Part shown: positions 42,419 through 51,476 of the stretch, in pieces
Layout of the letters: each line of letters opens with the position of its first letter
Position numbering within the stretch: the stretch's first letter is position 1
Source of the DNA: Profundicola chukchiensis
GTDB taxonomy: Bacteria > Bacteroidota > Bacteroidia > Flavobacteriales > Weeksellaceae
NCBI RefSeq assembly: GCF_029664245.1
Contig: NZ_JANAIE010000003.1
Location: 372,001 to 436,000 of the forward strand
Direction of reading: 5' to 3'
DNA length: 64,000 bases
Program-made: the position numbers and the translations under genes
The notes under the pieces: model-generated
The model's database searches: none
Told to the model about the DNA's origin: nothing
The model's input: only the letters and a program-made list of their open reading frames with translations

Positions 42419-43942
42419 ATGTTAAGACATTTTTTGGGCAATAGCCCAACATGGTACAAGTTTATCATGATAGGTTTTATGGTGCTGAATGTTGTACTTT
42501 ATTTTGCACTTCCAGCCATAATGGACGAACATACGGCGATGTCGATATTATCTTGGCTGTTTATTGGTGAGTTCATTTTCACCTTAGCCATGGCCTTAAA
42601 ATGTTATCCTCTTCAATCGGGTGGTCTTTTGGCAATTCAGATTATGATTTTAGGATTAACTTCACCTCAAAATGCTTATAATGAGGTGGCTGCCAATCTA
42701 GAAGTAATCTTGCTTTTAATGTTTATGGTGGCGGGTATTTTCTTTATGAAACCACTATTGATGTATATTTTTAGTAAGGTTTTCGTCAAGATTAAATCAA
42801 AATTACTACTCTCATTTCTATTTGTTCTGATAGCGGCAATGCTATCGGCCTTTTTAGATGCACTAACGGTTACGGCTGTATTAATAAGTGTTGCGGTTGG
42901 TTTCTATGGTGTTTATCATAAAATTCATTCGAGTGATGCAGATTATGATGGTAGCGGAACTTTAGATAGAAAAGAATTAAGCGGCGAGACTTTAGAGAAA
43001 TTCCGTGCTTTCTTGCGATCATTAATGATGCATGGTGCGGTGGGAACTGCTTTAGGTGGGGTTATGACTTTGGTAGGTGAGCCTCAAAACTTATTGATTG
43101 GAGAAAAAATGGGAGAGGACTTTGTTTCTTTCTTCTTGCATATGGCGCCTGTAACAATACCTGTATTCATCTGTGGATTGGCGACTTCTTTACTATTAGA
43201 GAAGTTTAAATTATTCGGATATGGAGAAAAATTGCCTCCAATTGCGCGTCAGATTATAGAAGCTTATACGATAGAAGTAGATAAAAACCGTACCCCAAAA
43301 GAGAAATATGGCTTAATTGTACAAGCCGTTGCGGCAGTATTATTAATCTTAGGATTAGCAACTCATATTGCGCCTGTTGGATTTATTGGATTAGGTATTA
43401 TCATCTTCCAAACGGCATTTATGGGAATTACAGAAGAGCATAACTTAGGTAAATCCTTTGAGGAAGCTCTACCGTTCACAGCCTTATTAGTGGTTTTCTT
43501 CGTTGTGGTTGCTATGATTCACGATCAGCATTTATTTACGCCTATTATTGAATCAGTTTTAGCTTTACCATTTGATCAACAGCCAGGTATGTTCTATGCT
43601 GCCAATGGTTTATTGTCTATGATTAGTGATAACGTTTTCGTGGCAACAGTTTATATCAATGAGGTTTTTGCGGCTTATGAAAACGGAAATATCACCAAAG
43701 AACATATGGATACTTTAGCAGTTGCTATTAACACCGGTACCAACTTACCATCAGTTGCTACTCCTAATGGTCAGGCTGCATTCTTGTTCTTATTAACGAG
43801 TTCTATTGCACCTTTAATCGACCTTTCTTATGGTAGAATGGTGAAAATGGCGCTTCCATACACCATCGTTTTAGGATTGATTGGTTATTTATGTATTACA
43901 AACTATGACTTTATATTAGGCTTAATGGGAATGTCGCATTAA
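42419..43942 (+). CDS. nhaB: Na+/H+ antiporter NhaB with an EF-hand-like loop
   Basis: A 507-residue multi-TM antiporter of the NhaB family. [44 protein letters not shown] and [14 protein letters not shown] are NhaB signatures. The hydrophilic loop after TM5 holds a canonical EF-hand: [12 protein letters not shown] (residues 175-186), with D1, D3, S5, D9 and E12 in calcium-ligand positions. E. coli NhaB also has a polar loop here but, as I recall, not this motif. It expels Na+ in exchange for protons. A bidirectional terminator follows. Confidence 0.93.
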   Translation: MLRHFLGNSPTWYKFIMIGFMVLNVVLYFALPAIMDEHTAMSILSWLFIGEFIFTLAMALKCYPLQSGGLLAIQIMILGLTSPQNAYNEVAANLEVILLLMFMVAGIFFMKPLLMYIFSKVFVKIKSKLLLSFLFVLIAAMLSAFLDALTVTAVLISVAVGFYGVYHKIHSSDADYDGSGTLDRKELSGETLEKFRAFLRSLMMHGAVGTALGGVMTLVGEPQNLLIGEKMGEDFVSFFLHMAPVTIPVFICGLATSLLLEKFKLFGYGEKLPPIARQIIEAYTIEVDKNRTPKEKYGLIVQAVAAVLLILGLATHIAPVGFIGLGIIIFQTAFMGITEEHNLGKSFEEALPFTALLVVFFVVVAMIHDQHLFTPIIESVLALPFDQQPGMFYAANGLLSMISDNVFVATVYINEVFAAYENGNITKEHMDTLAVAINTGTNLPSVATPNGQAAFLFLLTSSIAPLIDLSYGRMVKMALPYTIVLGLIGYLCITNYDFILGLMGMSH

Positions 43943-43972
43943 GAAGCGAAAGACTCATCAAGTTTTAAATAA

Positions 43973-44008
43973 AAAAGCATCCTAGATTTTAAATTTAGGA
44001 TGCTTTTC
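43973..44008. terminator. Bidirectional terminator after nhaB
   Basis: AAAAGCATCCTA and TAGGATGCTTTT form a 12-bp stem with A and T tracts on either side, between convergent genes. Confidence 0.88.
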
Positions 44009-44029
44009 TTATAAAGTTTAAGTCAGAAA

Positions 44030-44482
44030 TTATCTTTCTAAGAATTTCTTTAAATTCCTATTCAACGAGGTTTCCCAAAAGCCAATCAGTCTATCTGGAG
44101 TCAGTTCTGGTAGGTCAACAGCTAAGTGGTGAATGCTCTCTTGGGTAACAATCACTTCGGTTTGATCACCATCCTTTTCTAAATCCCAATTAACCGTGCT
44201 ACTAGCTTGGCTCAAGTCTGGATAAGCCCAAGTATGTCGGAAATTGTTAGGTGCTTCCATTTCTAGGATTAAACACTCGTGTAGCATCTGATCTTCTCCA
44301 AACAACTCCAAGAAACGAAAGGTGTCCCCATCTCTCAATTCATCGGTGTCAATAGCTGCAAACCATTGTTTCAATAAGGAAGGACTTGTAATCGCATTCC
44401 AAACAGCATCTATAGATGCGTTGATTTTAGTGGAAACTTGTATAGGCTCTAGGTCTTGTGGTATGTTCTTTTTTTCTTCCAT
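44030..44482 (-). CDS. SRPBCC (AHSA1-like) domain protein
   Basis: 150 residues of the START/Bet v1-like fold, AHSA1 type. STKINASIDAVWNAITSPSLLKQWF is the typical first strand and helix, and GFWETSLNRNLKKFLE the C-terminal helix. Such proteins bind hydrophobic ligands or, in the eukaryotic relative Aha1, Hsp90; the bacterial role is unknown. It follows the ChaB-like gene by 8 bp and is likely co-transcribed. Confidence 0.83.
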   Translation of the reverse strand: MEEKKNIPQDLEPIQVSTKINASIDAVWNAITSPSLLKQWFAAIDTDELRDGDTFRFLELFGEDQMLHECLILEMEAPNNFRHTWAYPDLSQASSTVNWDLEKDGDQTEVIVTQESIHHLAVDLPELTPDRLIGFWETSLNRNLKKFLER

Positions 44483-44490
44483 AGCTCTGT

Positions 44491-44694
44491 TTATTTTTTG
44501 ATTTTAACCCATTTATCTTTGTCATTCTTGTGGTAAACATTCTTCACAGCACTCCATGCGGTAGCATGCATTCGGCTTTCATCCTCATATTGCTCTTCTG
44601 CACTGTTAAAGGCGGCTTGATAGATTTCTTGCGCATGTTTGGGTAAAACATTCTGCACATCTTCTGGCAAATCTTTTAAGGTTTTATAAGGCAT
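44491..44694 (-). CDS. ChaB family protein
   Basis: 67 residues matching ChaB: MPYKTLKDLPEDVQNVLPKH, AQEIYQAAFNSA, and ATAWSAVKNVYHK before a basic tail (DKDKWVKIKK). ChaB was linked to the ChaA cation antiporter in E. coli, but its activity is unclear. It leads a two-gene unit with the SRPBCC gene. Confidence 0.88.
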   Translation of the reverse strand: MPYKTLKDLPEDVQNVLPKHAQEIYQAAFNSAEEQYEDESRMHATAWSAVKNVYHKNDKDKWVKIKK

Positions 44695-45044
44695 AATCTT
44701 GGTTTTATAGAATCTTTTATCATCAAAAATGATGTCAGATTATAATTTAAGAAGGGCTAATTTTGATTTAATCTTATTTATTTAATTTTAAAATTGAATA
44801 CTTTGCAATTTTTGCTGCTGTATAAATATACGGACAGATTAGCTCATCTCAAAGTTTATAGATAGCTGCGTATTGATGTGTACAAAGTACAAGTTCTTTG
44901 TCCTTAGAAGCTTTGATGCTCTTTTACTCGGAAATATTAATAGTTATTTTAACATTCTGATTACAAGCTTATGAATGAATATCAAGCTTTTGATACTAAT
45001 TCATTCTCAAAGAATTAATGTAATTTTGAAAAAACTAAGAAAAC
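44695..45044. other. Intergenic region between chaB-like gene and lplA
   Basis: 350 bp of AT-rich sequence carrying the divergent promoters. TAATTTTG at 45022-45029 is a likely -7 box for lplA. A small hairpin (ATCAT/ATGAT) lies near 44725. I see no coding frame, repeat family or RNA gene here. Confidence 0.5.
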
Positions 45045-46031
45045 ATGCTCATAATTGAATCTACTTCCCATGATGCTTATGTCAACATTGCGTCAGAAGA
45101 GTTTTTAATGAAGAATTACCCAGACCAAGATATATTCCTATTGTATGTGAATGCTCCATCGATTATTGTGGGGAAATTCCAAAATACTTTAGCGGAGATC
45201 AATTTGGATTATGTCAAAGAAAACAACATCAAGGTTGTTAGGCGTATGTCGGGTGGTGGAGCTGTATATCATGATTTAGGAAACTTGAATTTTTCTTTTC
45301 ATGTGCCGCACAAAGATCAGGATTTCATGGACTTTAGTCAATTTACTAAGCCTGTTGTTGATATGTTAAACGAAATGGGCGTTAATGCCGAATTAGTGGG
45401 TAGAAATGACTTATTGGTGGATGGTAAGAAGTTCAGTGGAAACGCTAAACTTTCTCGACACGGGAAAATTGTTCAGCATGGAACGATTTTAATAGATTCA
45501 GAGATGGAGATTTTGGCGAGTGCTTTAAAAGTAAACCCTCTTAAGTTTGTTGATAAAGCAACGAAATCTACACGTTCGCGTGTGACTAACTTAATTCACT
45601 ATTTACCTGAAGGAACGACAACCGAAAGCTTTAAGAAGCTATTGATAGATTTTATTTTAAAAGAAAATGAACACGCTGAGATCCATTCTTTCACAGAAGA
45701 TGAAATGAAGGAAATCCATAAATTAGTGGAAGAAAAATATAGTACTTGGGATTGGAATTTCGGTTTCTCTCCGAATTATAATTTCCAAAGAGCGATTAAG
45801 GTTCCGGCTGGATTTATAGAAGCTCACATAGAAGTAGAGCGAGGTGGAAACATGAAGAAAGTCAAGATTTTCGGGGATTTCTTTGCATCTCAGCCAATCG
45901 AAGAATTTGAAGATTATTTAATCGGTCAAAATCACGATATAGACTTTTTAGAAGAGCACTTATCTAAAATAGATTTAACCCAATATTTTGGGAAAGTGAC
46001 TGTAGAAGAAATTTTGCCTTTGTTTAAATAA
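45045..46031 (+). CDS. lplA: Lipoate-protein ligase A
   Basis: 328 residues. It adenylates lipoate and attaches it to lipoyl domains. RRMSGGGAVYHDLGNLNFSF (about residues 66-85) and GRNDLLVDGKKFSGNAK with the catalytic Lys (about 125-141) are signatures; the C-terminal accessory domain (about 240-328) is present, as in full-length LplA. A perfect hairpin terminator overlaps its last codons. Confidence 0.94.
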   Translation: MLIIESTSHDAYVNIASEEFLMKNYPDQDIFLLYVNAPSIIVGKFQNTLAEINLDYVKENNIKVVRRMSGGGAVYHDLGNLNFSFHVPHKDQDFMDFSQFTKPVVDMLNEMGVNAELVGRNDLLVDGKKFSGNAKLSRHGKIVQHGTILIDSEMEILASALKVNPLKFVDKATKSTRSRVTNLIHYLPEGTTTESFKKLLIDFILKENEHAEIHSFTEDEMKEIHKLVEEKYSTWDWNFGFSPNYNFQRAIKVPAGFIEAHIEVERGGNMKKVKIFGDFFASQPIEEFEDYLIGQNHDIDFLEEHLSKIDLTQYFGKVTVEEILPLFK

Positions 46032-46047
46032 TCAACAAAGGCAAAAT
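46011..46047. terminator. Bidirectional terminator overlapping the lplA 3' end
   Basis: ATTTTGCCTTTGTT and AACAAAGGCAAAAT form a perfect 14-bp stem; the left arm lies inside the last codons of lplA. It serves lplA and the convergent alcohol dehydrogenase gene. Confidence 0.85.
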
Positions 46048-46062
46048 TTAATTTATTTGGTT

Positions 46063-47220
46063 TTAATAACTCATTTCTACAATCATACGAGCATCTTGTG
46101 GCGTCACGATTTGGTTTTCTCCAATGCCTGACCAACCTCTATCGGTAAATCTTTGCTCAATAGTTTCTGCTGTTTTCTCAATGTTTTCAGCATACTCAGA
46201 AAGTTTGGTTTTAACGCCTAGCGAATGATAAAATTCTTCGGTCTTGTCGATAGCTTGTTTAGCTTTATCTTCTAAACTTCCTTCTGTAATTCCCCAAACA
46301 CGCTCAGCATATTGTGCTAATTTCTCTTTTTTAGCCTCAAAGTTGTGCTTATAATGCGGAATTCCGATAATAGCTAAAGTTCTAGCGTGATCAATTCCGT
46401 ATAATGCTGTTAGCTCATGTCCCATAGCGTGTACCGCCCAATCGGTAGGAACACCTTGTGAAATTAATCCATTTAAAGCCATGGTACAACTCCACATAAA
46501 GTTGGCTTTGGCAGCATAATCCTCTTTGTTTTCTAAAACTTTTGGCGCGTCATTCACTAAAGTAGAAAGAATACTTTCTGCAAATCTATCTTGTAAATCT
46601 GCTCCAATCGGATAGGTCATATATTGCTCTAACACGTGATTAAAGGCATCTACAATACCATTCACCACTTGGCGCTCTGGAATTGAATTAATCACATTTG
46701 GGTCTAAAATCGAAAACTGAGGGAAAAGAAGAGGACTTCCCATAGAAAGCTTTTCTTTTGTCTCTCTACGCGAAACCACAAAACCAGAATTCATTTCTGA
46801 ACCGGTTGCAGGTAAGGTTAAGACTGTTCCAAAAGGAATCGCATCATCTATTTTAGCTCTCGTTTGGACCATTTCCCATGTGTCGCCATCATATTTAGAT
46901 GCCGCTGAAATAAATTTAGCTCCATCAATCACAGATCCACCTCCAACAGCTAAAATAAAGTCTATCTTTTCTTTCTTAACGACCTCTACAGCCTCCATTA
47001 AGATTTCATATTCTGGATTCGCAGGAACACCGCCAAACTCAATAATTTGATGACTTTTTAAGGCTTCGGTGGTTTGATCATAAACCCCATTTTTCTTAAT
47101 ACTTCCTCCACCATAAAGCATTAAAATCTTTGAATTGGCTGGAATTTCTTTACTTAATCTTTCGATTTGCCCATCACCAAAGATAATTTTGGTTGGGTTT
47201 TGATATATAAAATTATTCAT
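46063..47220 (-). CDS. Iron-containing alcohol dehydrogenase, YqhD/BdhA-like
   Basis: 385 residues of the group III metal-dependent ADH family. The dinucleotide region has LYGGGSIKKNGVYDQ (about 35-49) and GGGSVIDGAKFISA (about 93-106). The metal-binding His are in WAVHAMGHELTALYGIDHA (about 260-278). The GGGS-IKKNGVYD signature is that of NADPH-dependent aldehyde reductases such as YqhD, which detoxify short aldehydes. Monocistronic, divergent from the cardiolipin synthase gene. Confidence 0.92.
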   Translation of the reverse strand: MNNFIYQNPTKIIFGDGQIERLSKEIPANSKILMLYGGGSIKKNGVYDQTTEALKSHQIIEFGGVPANPEYEILMEAVEVVKKEKIDFILAVGGGSVIDGAKFISAASKYDGDTWEMVQTRAKIDDAIPFGTVLTLPATGSEMNSGFVVSRRETKEKLSMGSPLLFPQFSILDPNVINSIPERQVVNGIVDAFNHVLEQYMTYPIGADLQDRFAESILSTLVNDAPKVLENKEDYAAKANFMWSCTMALNGLISQGVPTDWAVHAMGHELTALYGIDHARTLAIIGIPHYKHNFEAKKEKLAQYAERVWGITEGSLEDKAKQAIDKTEEFYHSLGVKTKLSEYAENIEKTAETIEQRFTDRGWSGIGENQIVTPQDARMIVEMSY

Positions 47221-47251
47221 GTTATATGTTTTTGCTAAAAATTAGTGGTCA

Positions 47252-47259
47252 CAAAGTTA
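47252..47259 (-). promoter_or_regulatory. Candidate -7 box (TAACTTTG) of the alcohol dehydrogenase gene
   Basis: The minus strand reads TAACTTTG 31 bp upstream of the ATG. Confidence 0.45.
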
Positions 47260-47332
47260 CGACCTTAGCTTATATGTTAAAGTTTACCTCAATTCTTAGT
47301 CCAAAGTGTTCAATTTAATCTTACTTAAATCT

Positions 47333-47340
47333 TATATTTG
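47333..47340 (+). promoter_or_regulatory. Candidate -7 box (TATATTTG) of cardiolipin synthase
   Basis: TATATTTG ends 5 bp before the ATG at 47346, implying a nearly leaderless transcript. Confidence 0.5.
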
Positions 47341-47345
47341 AATAT

Positions 47346-48791
47346 ATGAATTGGTTTATCGTTTTAGAGGTTATTTATTATCTTTTTTTAATTGCGGTTG
47401 CACTTAAAATATTAAACGATACCCAATCTTCTACCAAAGCAGCTGCTTATATCTTGTTGCTGTTTATTCTTCCGGTCGCAGGAATCATTATTTATCTTTC
47501 ATTTGGTTTAAACTATCGTAAAAGCGGAATTTATTCTAAGAAGATAGAAATGGATGAAGCGCAATCTAAACATGTAGATAGTTTAATCAGCGATTATATT
47601 TCAACCAATACACCTAAATTTAAAAAGGAGCATTTTGAATATATGGGTTTAAGTAATATGGTTTATGAAGATAATCAAAGCTTTACCACCCGAAACAACA
47701 AAGTTAAAATCCTTCAAAATGGTGAAAATAAATTCCGTGAATTATTAGAGGCTCTGCGAAATGCTAAGCACCATATCCACATTGAATATTATATCTATGA
47801 GGATGATGAAATCGGAAATGATTTAGCCAATATCCTTATGGAAAAGGCTAGGGAAGGCGTTGAGGTGAGATTTATTTATGATGATTTTGGAAGCCGAAGT
47901 ATTCGAAAAACCATTGTTCCCAAGTTAAGAGAAAGCGGTGTAGAGGCTTATGCTTTTTATGAAATTACCTTTATTTATTTAGCCAACCGTTTAAATTATC
48001 GCAATCACAGAAAAATTGTTATTATCGATGGCGACACCTCTTTTGTGGGAGGTGTAAATGTGAGCGATAAGTATATCAACAAAAGTGCTCAGGATTTGTA
48101 TTGGAGAGATACACACATTAAAATTGATGGAGAAGCGACATGGCTATTACAACAAATTTTCTTCGCCGATTGGAACTTTTGTGCGAATCAGCAATTAAAA
48201 CCTTCCAAAGAGTATTTTAGAAATCAACCGCGTTTAGATCAAGGAAATTGGGTGCAGATTGTATCTAGTGGACCCGACTCTAAGATGCCAAGTATTTTGT
48301 ATAGTTATTTGCAAGCCATTGGTTTAGCTAAAAATGAAATCTGCATTACTACACCTTATTTAATTCCAGGCGAGGAGTTTTTACATGCTTTGTATATGGC
48401 AGTATTGCGTGGCGTTAAAGTTAAAATCCTACTACCAGAAGTTTCAGATTCTTGGTTTGTCAACACGGTTTGTCGCTCTTATTTTGGCGATTTACTTGAA
48501 AATGGAGTAGAGATCTACCTTTATCAAAAAGGATTTATTCATGCTAAAACCATGGTTTGTGATGATAAACTTGCCGTTGTTGGAACAGCAAACCTAGATC
48601 ACCGAAGCTTTGACTTGAACTTTGAAGTGAATGCGATTATGTATGATGACGATTTGGCTAAAGAGCTTAAAGCCAGTTATTATCAAGATTTAGAAAACGC
48701 TCGAAAACTTGAACTTGAAGAATGGAATGAACGTAAAAAAGTTGTTCAATTATTAGAGAAAAGCCTTAGAATTGTTGCTCCTCTCATGTAG
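47346..48791 (+). CDS. cls: Cardiolipin synthase
   Basis: 481 residues. Two N-terminal TM helices (about 4-22 and 33-53) are followed by two PLD domains with complete HKD motifs: HRKIVIID (about residue 223) and HAKTMVCD (about 398), followed by GTANLDHRSFDLNFEVN. It condenses phosphatidylglycerol to cardiolipin at the inner membrane. The TATATTTG box sits almost at the start codon. It converges on the Kef-like gene with 8 bp between the stops. Confidence 0.94.
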   Translation: MNWFIVLEVIYYLFLIAVALKILNDTQSSTKAAAYILLLFILPVAGIIIYLSFGLNYRKSGIYSKKIEMDEAQSKHVDSLISDYISTNTPKFKKEHFEYMGLSNMVYEDNQSFTTRNNKVKILQNGENKFRELLEALRNAKHHIHIEYYIYEDDEIGNDLANILMEKAREGVEVRFIYDDFGSRSIRKTIVPKLRESGVEAYAFYEITFIYLANRLNYRNHRKIVIIDGDTSFVGGVNVSDKYINKSAQDLYWRDTHIKIDGEATWLLQQIFFADWNFCANQQLKPSKEYFRNQPRLDQGNWVQIVSSGPDSKMPSILYSYLQAIGLAKNEICITTPYLIPGEEFLHALYMAVLRGVKVKILLPEVSDSWFVNTVCRSYFGDLLENGVEIYLYQKGFIHAKTMVCDDKLAVVGTANLDHRSFDLNFEVNAIMYDDDLAKELKASYYQDLENARKLELEEWNERKKVVQLLEKSLRIVAPLM

Positions 48792-48799
48792 TTTTATTC

Positions 48800-50647
48800 T
48801 TATTCATCTAACTCGTCCACCCACTTTTCAGAGGACTTAAATACATATAAATCTGTTTTAAGAATATCCTCTTGCATATTGATTTCATTTCTTAAAGTAT
48901 CAAAATATGCCTTCTGATCATGGCGTTTTTTAGACAGTTTTTGAGTGGTATGTGTATCGTATTTAATGAACTTATAACCTTGTCTGGTCGCCGTATATCT
49001 TCTCATTCCTAAACTCGTAAGCGCATCTACTCCTAAATGCACGGCGGTATATAGCGTTTCTCGATAATAGTTGTCGATTCCAATATCAATGAAGTTATAG
49101 GCATCAATACGATTTCTTGCTCTCACCATAATCTTAAGATTAGGGAAGTTTTTACGTACAATTTCAGCCATTTTTAGATTCACTTCTGGATTATCTACAC
49201 AAGCAATAAATAGTTTAGCTTTAGAAGCATGTGCAGCCTTTAACAACTCTAAACGTGTTGCATCACCATAGAATACCTTATAGCCCATTTTTCTAAGAAT
49301 GTCCACTCTTTCGGAGTCATGATCCAAAATCGTCATGCTGATATTATTGGCGTGCAATAACCTAGATACCGTACTCCCAAAGTGTCCGAATCCTGCAATA
49401 ATTACCTCATTATCATCTATATCATCAGGAATTTCTGCACTTTCTTCGTTGGCTGTTTTAGTTCCCACTTGAGGCAACAAGAACATATCATTAAACAAGA
49501 ACAAGAATGGCGTTAAAAACATACTAAGCGCAATAACGGCCATCATTTGATCTGAAATCTCTAATGGAATAATGTTCAGCTGCGAAGCAAAACTTAAGAT
49601 AACAAAACCAAATTCACCCGCCTGACACATGATAAAGGCGAAGATGAGGTTCTGGTCTAGTGATTTACTATAAAGCTTTCCTAAAGCAAATAAAACAATA
49701 AACTTAACCAACATCAATGAAGCTACAGAAGCCAATATAAACAAAGGTTGGTCGAGTACTAGCGGGAAATTCACCGAAGCGCCAACCCCAATGAAGAATA
49801 GACCTAATAAAAGTCCTTTAAAAGGGGCTATATCTCCTTCTAGTTCGTGTCTAAACTCTGAGTTGGCCAATACCACTCCCGATAAGAAGGCACCCAAGGC
49901 AGGGCTTAATCCAATGATTTGCATTAAATATGAAACACCTACAACTAATAATAGAGCTGAAGCTGTAAATAGCTCTTGTAATCTCGCTTTTGCAACCCAA
50001 CGCAAGGCTGGACTAATAACGAATTTACCCGCTAACGCAATTCCGCCAATAGCTCCAATCACGATCAACACTTGTAACCATGGTGCTAAATTGGAAATGA
50101 TGGATTGAGAAACCGTGTTTTCTATGTCATCAGCAGCCAAGAAAGGAATCATGGCTAGAATAGGGATGACCGCAATATCCTGAAATAAGAGCACCGCAAA
50201 CGATGACCGTCCTGCTGTGGTATTGCTGAGGTTTTTCTCACCTAAAATCTGTAATACAATCGCTGTGGATGAAAGAGATAGCGTAAGGGAAACGGCAATC
50301 GAAACATTCATGTCCCAACCGAGAACATAATACATTCCGGCAAAGAGGAGGGCAGAACTTAAGATCACCTGAAAGAGCCCCATGCCGACGATAAAACGCC
50401 GCAGTCGCCAGAATTTCTTAGGTTCTAGTTCAAGACCAATTAAGAAAAGCATCATTACCACACCAAACTCGGCGAAGTGCATTACGTCTTTTCCCTTTTG
50501 TCCAATTAAACCTAGAATATAAGGGCCGATGATCATACCGGCAATGATGTAACCCAAAACAGAACTTAACCCCAATCTTTTTGCGATCGGAACGCATAAG
50601 ACCGCTGCCGATAGATAAATTACCGCTTGTAATAAAAAATCATCCAA
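48800..50647 (-). CDS. Kef-type K+/H+ antiporter (CPA2) with TrkA-N domain
   Basis: 615 residues. About 12 TM helices (1-390) of the CPA2 family, with LLFQDIAVIPILAMIPF, are followed by a Rossmann RCK/TrkA-N domain (about 410-530; VIIAGFGHFGSTVSRLL, GYKVFYGDATRLELLKAA) and a charged C-terminal helix, as in KefB/KefC. Its start overlaps the upstream KefF/KefG-like gene by 8 bp, an arrangement I recall for E. coli kefF-kefC. KefC there is gated by glutathione conjugates; Bacteroidota mostly lack glutathione, so the ligand here may differ. Confidence 0.9.
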   Translation of the reverse strand: MDDFLLQAVIYLSAAVLCVPIAKRLGLSSVLGYIIAGMIIGPYILGLIGQKGKDVMHFAEFGVVMMLFLIGLELEPKKFWRLRRFIVGMGLFQVILSSALLFAGMYYVLGWDMNVSIAVSLTLSLSSTAIVLQILGEKNLSNTTAGRSSFAVLLFQDIAVIPILAMIPFLAADDIENTVSQSIISNLAPWLQVLIVIGAIGGIALAGKFVISPALRWVAKARLQELFTASALLLVVGVSYLMQIIGLSPALGAFLSGVVLANSEFRHELEGDIAPFKGLLLGLFFIGVGASVNFPLVLDQPLFILASVASLMLVKFIVLFALGKLYSKSLDQNLIFAFIMCQAGEFGFVILSFASQLNIIPLEISDQMMAVIALSMFLTPFLFLFNDMFLLPQVGTKTANEESAEIPDDIDDNEVIIAGFGHFGSTVSRLLHANNISMTILDHDSERVDILRKMGYKVFYGDATRLELLKAAHASKAKLFIACVDNPEVNLKMAEIVRKNFPNLKIMVRARNRIDAYNFIDIGIDNYYRETLYTAVHLGVDALTSLGMRRYTATRQGYKFIKYDTHTTQKLSKKRHDQKAYFDTLRNEINMQEDILKTDLYVFKSSEKWVDELDE

Positions 50648-51254
50648 AAGGTTTCTGTTTATAAGTTAGCCAATCATTTAAGGATTTAAATTGCAAAATT
50701 TCTTGTGCAGAAACAAAATTAGAAATTAAAGCTTCTAAAATATAACCGTAGTTCCTTCCTTTTTTGTGAATATCTACTAATGAGTTCATTTTGTCGATTC
50801 TCACCATATAAGGCGGCAAATACTGCATATTGCTAAACTCTACTGTTTTCTGAAAAGGCAGTAAATAATCCATCGTGTCGCGATCGTCTGGACTATTATC
50901 CAAATAAGAATGATTTTGTGGACCAATACTCATCACCTGAAAAACTGCTTTTCCTTTGAGCTTGTGAATATCTAAATCGTTTTCTGTTTCAAAATGCAGC
51001 ACCATATCCATCCATTGTTTTAGCAAGGCCGGACAAGAATACCAGTAAAAAGGATGCTGCCAAATAATGATATCATGATTTAAAATTAAATCTTGCTCTC
51101 GATTGGTATCAATCTCAAAATCAGGATATTCTTCATACAAATCATTAAAAGTAATATATTCACTATCAGGAATATATTTATTAATAATTTGGTTTACCCT
51201 GGATTTTTCATACAAAGGATGAGCAAAAAGAATTAGAATTTTATTCTTCTTCAT
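50640..51254 (-). CDS. KefF/KefG-like NAD(P)H oxidoreductase
   Basis: A 204-residue flavodoxin-fold quinone oxidoreductase. LILFAHPLYEKSRVNQ is the FMN-phosphate loop, and WQHPFYWYSCPALLKQWMDMV the family signature. In E. coli such proteins are ancillary subunits needed for full KefC/KefB activity. The gene overlaps the Kef-like antiporter gene by 8 bp, which strongly supports a joint complex. Confidence 0.9.
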   Translation of the reverse strand: MKKNKILILFAHPLYEKSRVNQIINKYIPDSEYITFNDLYEEYPDFEIDTNREQDLILNHDIIIWQHPFYWYSCPALLKQWMDMVLHFETENDLDIHKLKGKAVFQVMSIGPQNHSYLDNSPDDRDTMDYLLPFQKTVEFSNMQYLPPYMVRIDKMNSLVDIHKKGRNYGYILEALISNFVSAQEILQFKSLNDWLTYKQKPFG

Positions 51255-51371
51255 TTAGTTTTAAATCGTGATTAAATAACTGAACTCTAAAATTACAATT
51301 TATAATTTAATTTTTTTCCCAAAAAGATTAAAATTAAAAATGATAAACATCGCTTGTAGTACATTATAGCG

Positions 51372-51420
51372 AATAAAAAATGTCTCAAAATTATTTAATT
51401 AAACAATTATTGAGACATTC
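51372..51420 (-). terminator. Terminator of typA
   Basis: On the minus strand AATGTCTCAA pairs with TTGAGACATT across a 21-nt AT-rich loop that can itself pair, followed by T6. Confidence 0.8.
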
Positions 51421-51476
51421 TATTTATTTAAATTCCATCGAACAAATTCAATGAAATGATGCTAATGCATCGAGCT

